Assembly (NCBI RefSeq): GCF_014193375.1
Contig: NZ_JACHZF010000009.1
Location: 101,618 to 165,617 of the forward strand
From: Halomonas campaniensis
Lineage (GTDB): Bacteria > Pseudomonadota > Gammaproteobacteria > Pseudomonadales > Halomonadaceae
Length of the DNA stretch: 64,000 nt
Reading direction: 5' to 3'
The position numbers and the translations under genes are program-made. Position 1 is the first letter of the stretch, and each line of letters begins with the position of its first letter. The notes under the pieces were generated by a model. It was given only the letters and a program-made list of their open reading frames with translations, did not search any database and had not been told where the DNA came from. Of the stretch, positions 29,829 to 44,356 are shown piece after piece.

Positions 29829-31069
29829 CCCTGTTATGGATTGCCTTCGCCGTCCTGCTGCTGCCGGCCCTGTGGCTGCTGGCGGCCCCGCTGCGTCGCG
29901 CCCGGGCCCTGCATGACGCCCAGCGCGACCACGAGCAGAACGACCGCACCGCCGAGCAGAACGTGGCCATCTTCCAGCGCCGCCTGGCGTCGCTGGAGGC
30001 CGCCCGCGAGCGCGGCGACATCGACCAGGCACGCTTCGAGGAGGACCGCCTCGAGCTCGAGCGCAGCCTGCTCGAGGATACCGAGAGCCTGAAGCGCGCG
30101 CCGCTCAAGGGATCCGCCTCGGGGCGCCTGGCCGTGCCGGTGGTGATGGTGGCCGTGGTGGTGGCCAGCGTGATCTGGTACCAGCAGCAGGGCGCCGAGG
30201 GAGACCTTACCCTGCTGGCGGTGCAGCAGGAGGTGCAGAACCATCCGGAAGGCTCCATCGAGATGCTGGTCGAGCGGCTCGAGGAGCAGGCCGCCCGCCA
30301 GCCGGGCAACCCCAACGTCTGGATGGCGCTCTTCCCGCTCTACCGCGACATGGGCCAGGGGCGCGAGGCGATCCACGCCCTGGAGCGGCTGATCGAGATC
30401 GAGGGGCGGATCCCGTCGCTGCTCGGCCAGCTGGCCCAGATCGAGTTCTTCGTGGCCGACCGCCGGCTCACTCCCCGGGTCCAGTCGCTGGTCGACGAGA
30501 CCCTGGAGCGCGACTCCAGCCAGCCGACCGTGCTGGGCGTGCTGGGTATCGCGGCCTTCGACCGCGGCGACTACGAGGCCGCCATCGGCCACTGGCGTCG
30601 CGCCATCGCCGGCATGTCGGACCCCTCCTCCGGCGAGGCCCTGCGCCAGGGCATCCAGGTCGCCCAGGAGCGCCTGGGCGTGCCCCCCGATGAGCAGGAG
30701 CTGGCAATGGCCGAGGGCCCCGGGATCCATGTGCGGGTCCGCCTCGACGATGACCTGGCCGGCCTCCTGGACGACGACGCGGCGGTCTTCGTGGTGGCCC
30801 GCGACATGGAGGGCGAACTGCCGCCGCTCGCCGTCGCCCGCCTGACCCTGGCCGACCTGCCGGCCGCGCTGGTGCTCGACGACAGCCGGTCGATGTCGCC
30901 CGAGGCGAGCCTCTCCCAGGTCAGCGAGGCCCGGCTGATGGTGCGCGTCTCGGCCAGCGGCCAGGCCAGCCCCCAGGCCGGCGACCTGTTCGGCGACCTG
31001 GCCGAGGTGCCGGTGGGCGACGTCGACGGCGAGCCGGTCGAGGTGGTGGTCGACCGTGTCTTCGAATAA
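29825..31069 (+). CDS. ccmI: Apocytochrome c chaperone CcmI
   Basis: A 414-residue protein. Two N-terminal helices (about 4-20 and 100-116) flank a Leu-zipper-like cytosolic loop rich in Glu/Arg. A periplasmic TPR region (about 140-270, NPNVWMALFPLYRDMGQG, TVLGVLGIAAFDRGDYEAA) and a C-terminal extension complete it. CcmI holds apocytochrome c for the CcmFH lyase. Last gene of the ccm operon; smc starts 19 bp later and may be co-transcribed. Confidence 0.92.
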   Translation: MTLLWIAFAVLLLPALWLLAAPLRRARALHDAQRDHEQNDRTAEQNVAIFQRRLASLEAARERGDIDQARFEEDRLELERSLLEDTESLKRAPLKGSASGRLAVPVVMVAVVVASVIWYQQQGAEGDLTLLAVQQEVQNHPEGSIEMLVERLEEQAARQPGNPNVWMALFPLYRDMGQGREAIHALERLIEIEGRIPSLLGQLAQIEFFVADRRLTPRVQSLVDETLERDSSQPTVLGVLGIAAFDRGDYEAAIGHWRRAIAGMSDPSSGEALRQGIQVAQERLGVPPDEQELAMAEGPGIHVRVRLDDDLAGLLDDDAAVFVVARDMEGELPPLAVARLTLADLPAALVLDDSRSMSPEASLSQVSEARLMVRVSASGQASPQAGDLFGDLAEVPVGDVDGEPVEVVVDRVFE

Positions 31070-31088
31070 CCGGTCCGGGTAGCCGACG

Positions 31089-34580
<3,492 letters not shown>

Positions 34581-34806
34581 GAGGCTTGAACGTTGGCCCC
34601 AAAAGGGGTAACAAGGAGATCAGTAATGCTGCATTGCATGGATGCACGGGGATTATCGAAGGGCGATTGCACGGGGCATCGTCGACTCACGGTGAAAAAT
34701 CGCCGGGGGTTGACAAATAAAAAAATTGGCCCCTTTTTTGGCAATCGCGCTATGCTGTTGACGGACAACCATCAGGCATGGCGCCTTAGCAAAAGGCTGA
34801 CGACCC

Positions 34807-36495
34807 ATGGAACTTAGAGAGTGGCTGATCATCCTGGGGTTGGCGCTGGTGACCCTCATCGTGGTGGATGGAGTGCGTCGCCTCCAGCGCCAGAGGAAGG
34901 TCCCGCGCCTGGACGAGGTGGCGGATGATGCCGGAGGCACCGACCTCGACCCCGACGAGGCGGCCCGCGCCGCCGAACTCAACTGGGAACTGCCCAACGG
35001 AGGGGCGCGAGTCGTCAGGCCCGCGGACTACAGCCGTGTGCAACCCAAGCCCAAGCTGGAGCGCCAGGAGCATCCCGGCGCTTCCCGCGTGCTGGCCAGC
35101 TTCAGGGAGGCCCGTGAGCCCCGTGATCCCGTCGCGGCCTCCGCCGACCGTGTCGGCAAGCCGCAGGCCCGGGAAGTCGCGGGGCAAGAGGAACACGCCA
35201 GGCAGCCGGACGTGCGGGTAGAGCGCAAAGAGAAGAACGAGCGTAAAGAGCGGAAAGAAGCGCTGCGTCAGGAAGAGGTTAGGCAGGAAGCGGTTCGGCA
35301 GCAAGAGGTGCGTCAGGCACCCGAGGCGACGCCTGCCGAGGTGTCGATCGAGCCACACCGCGACGCCGCGCCCGAGACCGCATCGCGCCCTGTCGCCTCC
35401 GACGTCCCGGCCACGCCGGAGGCGCCGTCGCCGGCGTCCCCCGAGCGTCGGGAGCCGAGCCTCTCCGCGCTGGACGAGTCGCCGTCGGAGCTCGACGCCT
35501 CGCTGTCCGAACCGCTGGCGGCCGACCCCGAGGACCACGACGAGTCCCATGAGGCTGAGCGCTACCGGCTGGTGGATCTCGACGGCATGAGCGACTCCTT
35601 CAAGAGCGGCTCCAAGCGCGTCGGGGCCTCCGTGCAGCGCTTCGGCGCCTCCCTGCAGAAGACCCTGGCCGAGCGCCGCGAGCAGAAGCGTCTCGAGAAG
35701 GAGCGCCGTGACGCGGCTCGTGCCGAGAAGGCCGCCCGCGAAGCCGAACAGCGCCGCCTGGCCCAGGCCCGGGCCGAGGAGGAGAAGGCCGCCCGCGATG
35801 CCGAGCGTCGCCGGCTCGAGGCCGAGGCCATTGCCGATGCCGATGACGACGACCCGCTCTTCGCCGCGCCGCGGGCCCGCCGCCATGACGACGACGCCCA
35901 CTCGGGTCACCCGGACGTCGAGGCGGAGTCGAATGCTCTGCCCGAGGCGGAAGAGCCCGCAATCAGCGACAAGGTGCGCGTGCACCCGGTGCTGGAGAAG
36001 GCCCTGCGCCACGATGTCAGCGCGGAGCACGCCCGCCACGCCCTGAGCCACGCCGACGAGATCATCGTCATCAGCGTGATGTCCCGGGACGAGGAGGGCT
36101 TCTCCGGCACGACGCTGCTCGACCTGATGCTCGCCTGCGGGCTGCGCTACAGCCGCGACATGGGGATCTTCCACCGCTTCGAGACCGAGGATCCGGAGAG
36201 CCAGCTGCAGTTCTCCATGGTCAACGTGGTGAAACCGGGCACCTTCCCGATCCACTCCATGGACGACTTCCGCACCCCGGGGATCACCCTGCTGATGCCG
36301 ATGCCGGGGGCCGAGGACGCCTCGGCGGCCTTCGAGGCGATGGTCGAGACCGCCATGGTCATCGTCCGCCACCTCGGCGGCGAGCTGAAGGACGAGAACC
36401 ACAGCGTGATGACCGCGCAGACCGTGGAGTTCGCCCGCCAGCGGGTGCAGGAGTTCGTGCGGCGCAACCGGCTCAACCGCTACCAGGTGAACTAG
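34807..36495 (+). CDS. zipA: Cell division protein ZipA
   Basis: A 562-residue protein, much longer than E. coli ZipA (328). An N-terminal membrane helix (about 6-21, WLIILGLALVTLIVVDG) is followed by a long variable Pro/Ala/Glu-rich linker and an Ala/Arg/Glu coiled segment (about 275-345, LAERREQKRLEKERRD). The C-terminal FtsZ-binding domain (about 400-555) includes ADEIIVISVMSRDEEGFSG and DDFRTPGITLLMPMPG. It tethers FtsZ to the membrane. The 226-bp gap before it is A+T rich, with a TTGGCC, 19 nt, TATGCT candidate promoter at 34726-34756. Confidence 0.94.
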   Translation: MELREWLIILGLALVTLIVVDGVRRLQRQRKVPRLDEVADDAGGTDLDPDEAARAAELNWELPNGGARVVRPADYSRVQPKPKLERQEHPGASRVLASFREAREPRDPVAASADRVGKPQAREVAGQEEHARQPDVRVERKEKNERKERKEALRQEEVRQEAVRQQEVRQAPEATPAEVSIEPHRDAAPETASRPVASDVPATPEAPSPASPERREPSLSALDESPSELDASLSEPLAADPEDHDESHEAERYRLVDLDGMSDSFKSGSKRVGASVQRFGASLQKTLAERREQKRLEKERRDAARAEKAAREAEQRRLAQARAEEEKAARDAERRRLEAEAIADADDDDPLFAAPRARRHDDDAHSGHPDVEAESNALPEAEEPAISDKVRVHPVLEKALRHDVSAEHARHALSHADEIIVISVMSRDEEGFSGTTLLDLMLACGLRYSRDMGIFHRFETEDPESQLQFSMVNVVKPGTFPIHSMDDFRTPGITLLMPMPGAEDASAAFEAMVETAMVIVRHLGGELKDENHSVMTAQTVEFARQRVQEFVRRNRLNRYQVN

Positions 36496-36516
36496 CGCCG
36501 AGCCAGCCGCTTGAAG

Positions 36517-36553
36517 AGGAACAACCCCATGAATTCATGGGGTTGTTCCTTTA
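36517..36553 (+). terminator. zipA terminator
   Basis: A 34-bp perfect palindrome (36517-36550, arms AGGAACAACCCCATG and its complement around AATT) is followed by TTT. Confidence 0.85.
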
Positions 36554-36600
36554 TGGGGTGCATGAAACGCGGGTGTGCGAGAATAGCCCGGCCTTTGTGA

Positions 36601-38945
<2,345 letters not shown>

Positions 38946-38964
38946 GACTTGGCTAACAACGCTC

Positions 38965-39137
38965 GAGGCTGATTCGGCAACAGCTCTCGAGGGGGCGCTG
39001 TGAACCCGTCCCTGGGCGCTACCGACGCCCTGCTTCGCTCTCGCGTCCCGCTCCGCTTGCAGGTCCGGTGCTGGCCATCCATGGCCAGCCCGTTCGGAGC
39101 AGTGCTCCTCACCCCTGGCGTAGGACCCCCTCTACGA
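38965..39137. repeat. Dispersed intergenic repeat, long copy
   Basis: This copy fills the gap between yheU and mnmC. It shares a 41-bp core (38989-39029) and a tail (39110-39134) with the short copy at 1021-1112. It carries about 80 bp more, including the hairpin CTGGCCAT-CC-ATGGCCAG (39071-39088). The tail reaches the mnmC stop codon (39132-39134). No open frame fits a gene. Confidence 0.8.
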
Positions 39138-41186
39138 GCCGTTACCGACGCCTCTCGCTGATGCTGAGTCATGCTTCCCTTGTATCAGGTCGCGGATCAG
39201 CCGCCGGCCGGGGTGCAGGTGGTCCACCAGGGGCTGCTCCAGGGGCAGCGGCTCGTCGCAGATCATCGAGGCGATAAGCTCCGCGCAGAGCGGCGCGCTG
39301 GCCAGCCCCCGGGAGCCGTGGGCGGCGCTGATCCAGAGCCCCTCGTGGTGGCGCCCCGTGATGTCGGGCACCCGGGTGGCGTCCCGGGCCAGCGCCGCGT
39401 AGTCCTCCCGCCACGCCTCGGCGTCGGGCACCGGCCCGGCGTAGGGCGACTTGTCGGGGCTCGCCGCCCTTACGCCCACCCGGCCGGTGAGCCGTGCGGG
39501 GGAGAGGTCCGCCCCCGCGGCGCGCAGCGCCTCGACGAAGGCGGGCAGGCCCCGGGCCAGCTCGGCCAGGTTGGCGGCGTGGTCCGCCTCGCGCGCCGCC
39601 GGGTCGGTCTCTCCCGGGGCAAAGGTGGCGCCGAAGTTGAGCACACCGTCCGCCGCCGGCGGCACATAGCCGCCGGCGCACACCACCCGACCCAGGGTGG
39701 GGGCGACTTCGGGAACCGCAAGCTGACTGACCTGGCCGCGCACCGGCTGCAGGGGCAGGGCGGCGGTCTGGGCGAAGCCGGCGGCCTCGCTGGCCCCGGC
39801 GACCACCACCTGGTCAGCCCGAAGCCCCTCGCCGTCGGCCAGGCCCAGGCGCCAGCCGTCGGCGTCCCTCTCCAGCGCCGTCACCTCGCCCTGCCGGAAG
39901 GCGACGCCCGAGGTGGCGGCCAGGTGCGTGCAGAGCGAGAGCGGCCGGACCCAGGCGGCACAGGGGTAGTCCAGCGCGGGCCCCGGCACCTCGATGCCGG
40001 CCACCGCGCTGGCCGCCTCGGCGTCGAGGCCGCGCACCACGCTCTCGGGCAGCGGGTGGTTGGACAGGAAGCGCGCCTGCCGCGCCTGCTCCCTCTCGCT
40101 CAGGGCCAGCTGCAGCACGCCGCTGGGACGCCACAGCCGCTGTTCGGGGTCGAGCCTCTCGAGCCAGCGTCGGCTGTGCAGCAGCCCGGCCAGGTAGGTG
40201 CGGCTCTGCAGGTTGGTGTCCACGGCCAGCTTCACGTAGAGCGCCCCCTGCAGGTGGGTCTCGCCGAGGCTGGCGCGGTCGAAGCGGTCGATCAGGGTGA
40301 CCGCGATGCCGCGCCGGGCCAGGGCGGCGGCGGCGCTGGCCCCGGCGATGCCGGCGCCGATCACCGCCACATGGCGCGGTGGCCGGGCGGCGGGGGGCGT
40401 GAACCAGGGGGTGCGGGTTCGCCGCTCATCCAGCGGTGGCGCGGCGATCTCGCCGGCGAGCATCTCCCGCTTGCGGCCGAAGCCCGGTACCTTGCGCCAG
40501 GCAAAGCCTGCCGCGGCCAGGCCGCGCTTGACGACCCCGGCGCAGGTGAAGGTGGCGAAGGTGGCGCCGGGGCGCGAGCGGGCGGCCATGGCGGCGAACA
40601 GCTCGGGGCGCCACATCTCGGGGTTCCTGGCCGGGGCGAAGCCGTCCAGGAACCAGGCGTCGACCCGGCCGTCGAGCAGCCCCAGCCGCTCGGCGGCATC
40701 GCCGAAGTGCAGGTCGAGGGTGACCCGCTCATCCAGCCACAGGCGGTGCACGCCGGCCACCGGCTCGGGCCACTGGGCGACTAGCGTCGCGGCGCGGGGG
40801 CCGAGGTCGGGCCAGGCGGCGAGCGCCCGGGCCAGGTCCTCGCGGGTGAGCGGGAAGCGTTCGGTGGAGAGCAGGTGCAGCCTCGCGCCCGCCGGGGCCT
40901 GGGTGTCGAAGCAGGCCCAGGCACAGAGCATGTTGAGGCCGGTGCCGAAGCCGGTCTCGCCGACCACGAAGGGGCGTGCCTCTCGCCAGGCCCGGAAGCG
41001 TTCGGGCAGGCGGTTGGCTGCGAGGAAGACGTGCTCGGTCTCGGCGCGGCCGTCGTGGCGCGAGAAGTAGACGTCGTCGAAGGCGGTGGAGCGGGGGGCC
41101 GCTTCACCGCTGTCATCGCGCTGCCAGTCCAGGCGGGCGGTCTCCAGGGCGGCGAGCGGGGGCAGGCCATCGGGGGCAGCGGTCAC
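39132..41186 (-). CDS. mnmC: Bifunctional tRNA 5-methylaminomethyl-2-thiouridine biosynthesis protein MnmC
   Basis: A 684-residue two-domain enzyme for the wobble uridine of tRNA-Lys/Glu/Gln. The N-terminal SAM methyltransferase (MnmC2) has VGETGFGTGLNML and WFLDGFAPARNPEMW. The C-terminal FAD oxidase (MnmC1) has VAVIGAGIAGASAA near 270 and the C-terminal GLWISAAHGSRGLASAPL. Length matches E. coli MnmC (668). The last few codons (SARGVGNGS) are unusual in the family and overlap the repeat element. A DnaA-box cluster lies about 100 bp upstream of the start. Confidence 0.96.
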   Translation of the reverse strand: MTAAPDGLPPLAALETARLDWQRDDSGEAAPRSTAFDDVYFSRHDGRAETEHVFLAANRLPERFRAWREARPFVVGETGFGTGLNMLCAWACFDTQAPAGARLHLLSTERFPLTREDLARALAAWPDLGPRAATLVAQWPEPVAGVHRLWLDERVTLDLHFGDAAERLGLLDGRVDAWFLDGFAPARNPEMWRPELFAAMAARSRPGATFATFTCAGVVKRGLAAAGFAWRKVPGFGRKREMLAGEIAAPPLDERRTRTPWFTPPAARPPRHVAVIGAGIAGASAAAALARRGIAVTLIDRFDRASLGETHLQGALYVKLAVDTNLQSRTYLAGLLHSRRWLERLDPEQRLWRPSGVLQLALSEREQARQARFLSNHPLPESVVRGLDAEAASAVAGIEVPGPALDYPCAAWVRPLSLCTHLAATSGVAFRQGEVTALERDADGWRLGLADGEGLRADQVVVAGASEAAGFAQTAALPLQPVRGQVSQLAVPEVAPTLGRVVCAGGYVPPAADGVLNFGATFAPGETDPAAREADHAANLAELARGLPAFVEALRAAGADLSPARLTGRVGVRAASPDKSPYAGPVPDAEAWREDYAALARDATRVPDITGRHHEGLWISAAHGSRGLASAPLCAELIASMICDEPLPLEQPLVDHLHPGRRLIRDLIQGKHDSASARGVGNGS

Positions 41187-41288
41187 GGGGGCTCCGTCGG
41201 TGGGCGTGGCTGGTCAGGATCTGATCAATGGTGCCGCGGCGGCCTGTGATCCCGGCTGGGGAAAGTCATCCGCGGCGTTTCAACAGTG

Positions 41289-41327
41289 TTATCCACAGAC
41301 TCTGTGCAAAACCCGCCTGTGGACAGG
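41289..41327. promoter_or_regulatory. Cluster of three DnaA-box-like sequences
   Basis: TTATCCACA (41289-41297, plus, perfect), TTTTGCACA (41303-41311, minus, fits TTWTNCACA) and CTGTCCACA (41319-41327, minus, one mismatch). All lie within 39 bp in the gap between mnmC and yciI, about 100 bp before mnmC. No AT-rich unwinding element or dnaA gene is present, so it is not an origin by this evidence. It may be a DnaA-binding control or titration site. Confidence 0.6.
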
Positions 41328-41346
41328 GCAGCGTGACGGGAGCGGG

Positions 41347-41646
41347 TCAGGGCATCACCTTCTTGAACGGCTTCACCGTGACCCTGGCGTAGACCCCGGC
41401 GATCATGTAGGGGTCGGCGTCGGCCCAGGCCTGGGCCTCCTTGAGGCTCTCGAACTCGGCGACCACCAGGCTGCCGGTGAAGCCCGCCTCGCCCGGATCC
41501 TCGCTGTCGATGGCCGGGTGGGGGCCGACCAGCACCAGGCGGCCCTCGTCGCGCAGGGCCTCGAGGCGGGCCAGGTGGTCCGGGCGCGCGGCCAGGCGCC
41601 GTTCCAGGCTGTTGTTCACATCTTCGCTGATGATGGCGTAGAGCAT
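41347..41646 (-). CDS. yciI: YciI-family protein
   Basis: A 99-residue protein of the dimeric ferredoxin-like YciI family. [22 protein letters not shown], the conserved His-Asp region GPHPAID and [16 protein letters not shown] fit. Members act as small hydrolase or lyase-like domains of unclear role. The ATG at 41646 has GAGGAAG upstream. It is divergent from the PHP gene with 121 bp between. Confidence 0.92.
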   Translation of the reverse strand: MLYAIISEDVNNSLERRLAARPDHLARLEALRDEGRLVLVGPHPAIDSEDPGEAGFTGSLVVAEFESLKEAQAWADADPYMIAGVYARVTVKPFKKVMP

Positions 41647-41767
41647 TGCTGTCGCTTCCTCGGATGGGGCGGCTCGCGCCGCGAGAAACCGCTGGGTGCG
41701 GCATTGACCGTCGCCGGCCGGGCGCGCACCATGGAAAGCCATTCTGACAAAGTCGTCTGCCGGCGTC

Positions 41768-42697
41768 ATGCCAATGTATCCACTCCCCGCCCGCTTCGAG
41801 GGTGACCCCGCCCCGCTCTCCATCGACCTGCACATGCACTCCACCGCCTCCGACGGGGCCCTGCCGCCCGCCGAGCTGGTGTCGCTGTGCCGGGCGCGAG
41901 GGCTCACGCACCTGGCGCTGACCGACCATGACACCGTGGCCGGCGTGGCCGAGGCGTCGGCCGCCGCGACGCGGGAAGGGCTCGTGCTGATCCCCGGCAC
42001 CGAGCTCTCCACCCGCTGGGCTGGCATCAACATCCACGTGGTCGGCCTGCTGCCCCGGGGCGCCCGGGGGCCCCTGGTCGAGGGGCTGGCGAGCCAGGCG
42101 GAGGCCCGGACCCGGCGCGCCGAGCGCATCGCCGAGCGCATGGAGAAGGTCGGCCTCGCAGATGCCCTGCAGAGGGCCCGCGAGCAGGCGGGCAGCGACC
42201 GTCCCCTGGGGCGTCCCGATTTCGCCCGGGCGCTGGTCGCCGCGGGCCTGGTGCCCGACATCGGCACGGCCTTCAAGAAGCACATGGGCGACGGCAAGGC
42301 CGGCGACGTCAAGGCGCTGTGGCCGGAGCTCGCCGAGGCGGTGGGCTGGATCGTCGCGGCGGGGGGCGTGGCAGTGCTGGCCCACCCGCTGCGCCACGGC
42401 CTGACCCGGCGCAAGCGAGGCCTGCTGCTGGACGCCTTCCGCGCGGCCGGCGGCCAGGCCGCCGAGCTGGTCAGCGGCTTCCAGAACGCCGACGTCACCC
42501 GGGACCTCTCCCGCCAGCTGCAGGAGCGCGAGCTCTACGCCTCGCTGGGCAGCGACTTCCACTTTCCCGGTGGCCACCTGGCACCGGGCAGCATGAGCCC
42601 CGTGCCGCGCACGGCCACCCTGCCGGTGTGGACCCACCCCCGGCTCGCCGACGTCGTCGGCCTGCCGCGGGCGACCCGGGACGCCGGCGCGCTATAG
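41768..42697 (+). CDS. rnm: PHP-domain phosphoesterase, RNase AM (YciV/TrpH type)
   Basis: A 309-residue PHP-fold metalloenzyme. [11 protein letters not shown] (23-ish), LTDHDT, the Glu of [15 protein letters not shown] and SDFHFPGG supply the metal ligands. Related E. coli RNase AM trims 5' ends of ribosomal RNAs from 5' to 3'. Length is normal. yciO follows by 41 bp, the same pair as in E. coli. Confidence 0.93.
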   Translation: MPMYPLPARFEGDPAPLSIDLHMHSTASDGALPPAELVSLCRARGLTHLALTDHDTVAGVAEASAAATREGLVLIPGTELSTRWAGINIHVVGLLPRGARGPLVEGLASQAEARTRRAERIAERMEKVGLADALQRAREQAGSDRPLGRPDFARALVAAGLVPDIGTAFKKHMGDGKAGDVKALWPELAEAVGWIVAAGGVAVLAHPLRHGLTRRKRGLLLDAFRAAGGQAAELVSGFQNADVTRDLSRQLQERELYASLGSDFHFPGGHLAPGSMSPVPRTATLPVWTHPRLADVVGLPRATRDAGAL

Positions 42698-42738
42698 TCA
42701 CCCCATCCCATCATGGCCACTGCACAGGGAGCGCCCCC

Positions 42739-43362
42739 ATGAGCCAGTTCTTCCAGATCCACCCCGATAATCCCCAGAAGCGCCTCATCGACCAGGCGAT
42801 CCAGATCATCCGCGACGGTGGGGTGATCGCCTATCCGACCGACTCCGGCTATGCGCTGGGCTGCCACCTCGGTGACAAGAAGGCCATCGAGAAGATCAAG
42901 TGGCTGCGTTCCCTGGACGACAAGCACAACTTCACCCTGGTCTGCTCGGACCTCTCCGAGATCGGCACCTACGCCAAGGTGGACAACGCCGTCTTCCGCC
43001 TGCTCAAGGCGCACACGCCCGGCGCCTATACCTTCATCCTCAATGCCACCACCGAGGTGCCGCGGCTGCTGCTGCATCCCAAGCGCCGCTCCATCGGCGT
43101 GAGGGTGCCGGACCACCGCATCACCCTGGCACTGCTCGAGGCGCTGGGCGAGCCGCTGATGAGCGTGACCCTGATCCCGGTGGGCGAGGAACTGCCCATG
43201 ACCGACGCCGAGGAGATCCGCGAGCGCTTCGGCGCCCACCTGGACCTGATCATCGACGGCGGCGCCTGCCACCTGGAGGCCACCAGCGTGGTGGACCTGC
43301 GCGACCTGCCGCCGACGATCCTCCGCGAGGGGCGCGGCGACGTGGCGCCGTTCCGCGAGTAA
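42739..43362 (+). CDS. yciO: YciO/Sua5-like protein
   Basis: A 207-residue YrdC-fold protein: [23 protein letters not shown] at the start (nucleotide and phosphate cleft), IKWLRSLDDKHNFTLVCSDLS and KRRSIGVRVPDH. YciO is the paralogue of TsaC/Sua5 (threonylcarbamoyl-AMP synthase) and may not share that activity. GGGAG lies eight bases before the ATG. Confidence 0.93.
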   Translation: MSQFFQIHPDNPQKRLIDQAIQIIRDGGVIAYPTDSGYALGCHLGDKKAIEKIKWLRSLDDKHNFTLVCSDLSEIGTYAKVDNAVFRLLKAHTPGAYTFILNATTEVPRLLLHPKRRSIGVRVPDHRITLALLEALGEPLMSVTLIPVGEELPMTDAEEIRERFGAHLDLIIDGGACHLEATSVVDLRDLPPTILREGRGDVAPFRE

Positions 43363-43414
43363 CCGCCCCGCGCCGCCGGCCTGAGCCGGCGGCGTCGCCT
43401 CGCCCTCCTTACCC

Positions 43415-44323
43415 TTATTTCCTCTCCTTCCCCTTGCGGGCCTGCCACCAGGCCGCCTGCTCCTCCTCGGAGAGGTGCGGGTCGGGGGTGTCCTCGTCGA
43501 GCCAGGTGCCGCACTTCAGGCAGTAGAGGGCGCCGCGCTCGTGGCGGTCGTGGCCGCATCCCGGGCAGGCCTCGTCGGAGTAGCGCTCCTCGCGGATCGA
43601 GCGGATCACCTGGGCGGAGAAGACCCCGGTGGGCACGGCGATGATCGAGTAGCCGATCAGCATCAGCATCACGGTGATCGCCTGGCCGATGGGGGTGGCC
43701 GGCACGATATCGCCGTAACCCACCGTGGTCAGGCTGACGATGGCCCAGTAGATGGACTGGGGGATGCTGGTGAAGCCGGCCTCGGGGGACTCGATCAGGT
43801 ACATCACGGCGGCGAAGATGGTCACCACCATGAAGATGGCGAAGAAGAACAGGAAGATCTGGCGGATGCTGCGCCTGAGCGCATCCATCAGCAGGCGCCC
43901 CTCGCCGACGAACTGCATCAGCCGCAGCACGCGGAAGATCCTCAGCACCCTCAGCAGCCGCACGATCACCAGCGCGTGGGCGCCGGGCAGGATCAGCGTC
44001 AGCCAGGTGGGCAGGATGGCGATCACGTCCACCACCCCGTAGAAGCTGCGCAGGTACTGCATCGGGCGCTCGAGGCAGTAGAGGCGCACCGCCAGCTCCA
44101 GGGTGAAGGCAATGGTGAACCCCCACTCCATCCAGAAGAACAGGGTGCCGTAATCCGCCCGCAGGCTCTCGATGCTTTCCAGCATCACCACCAGCACGCT
44201 GGCCAGTATCAGCACGATCAGCGCGATATCGAAGCCCTTGGCCGCCGGCGTGTCCGACTCGAAGATGATATGGAAGGCCCGGGTGCGCAGGCCCTCGCCA
44301 CCGGGTTTGAACTCGAGCGTCAT
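43415..44323 (-). CDS. Voltage-gated-type K+ channel with C-terminal zinc ribbon
   Basis: A 302-residue, six-helix ion channel. S1 is at about 30-50 and S4 is rich in Arg every third residue (LLRVLRIFRVLRLM, about 122-135). The pore helix and selectivity filter TTVGYGD lie near 201 and S6 follows. The cytosolic tail contains a zinc-ribbon-like CPGCG ... CLKCG (about 254-275) and a Glu/Lys end. It is a KvLQT/Kch-like channel by S4 and filter. The zinc ribbon is an unusual addition. It is convergent with yciO and co-oriented with the CYTH gene. Confidence 0.88.
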   Translation of the reverse strand: MTLEFKPGGEGLRTRAFHIIFESDTPAAKGFDIALIVLILASVLVVMLESIESLRADYGTLFFWMEWGFTIAFTLELAVRLYCLERPMQYLRSFYGVVDVIAILPTWLTLILPGAHALVIVRLLRVLRIFRVLRLMQFVGEGRLLMDALRRSIRQIFLFFFAIFMVVTIFAAVMYLIESPEAGFTSIPQSIYWAIVSLTTVGYGDIVPATPIGQAITVMLMLIGYSIIAVPTGVFSAQVIRSIREERYSDEACPGCGHDRHERGALYCLKCGTWLDEDTPDPHLSEEEQAAWWQARKGKERK

Positions 44324-44356
44324 GGCAGGTTTCCTTGGACGGGTCGGGAGGGGGGG

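Noticed and set aside
34593..34608. smc terminator formed by GGCCCC-AAAA-GGGG
   Set aside because: Only four to five base pairs and no T run after it.
34626..34817. Short frame with an AAGGAG ribosome site (start MLHCMDARGL) between smc and zipA
   Set aside because: It runs over the zipA promoter region and start codon, has poor codon bias and no recognisable motif; probably fortuitous.
41289..41327. Chromosomal replication origin
   Set aside because: No dnaA, dnaN or AT-rich unwinding region nearby, and only three boxes in 39 bp.
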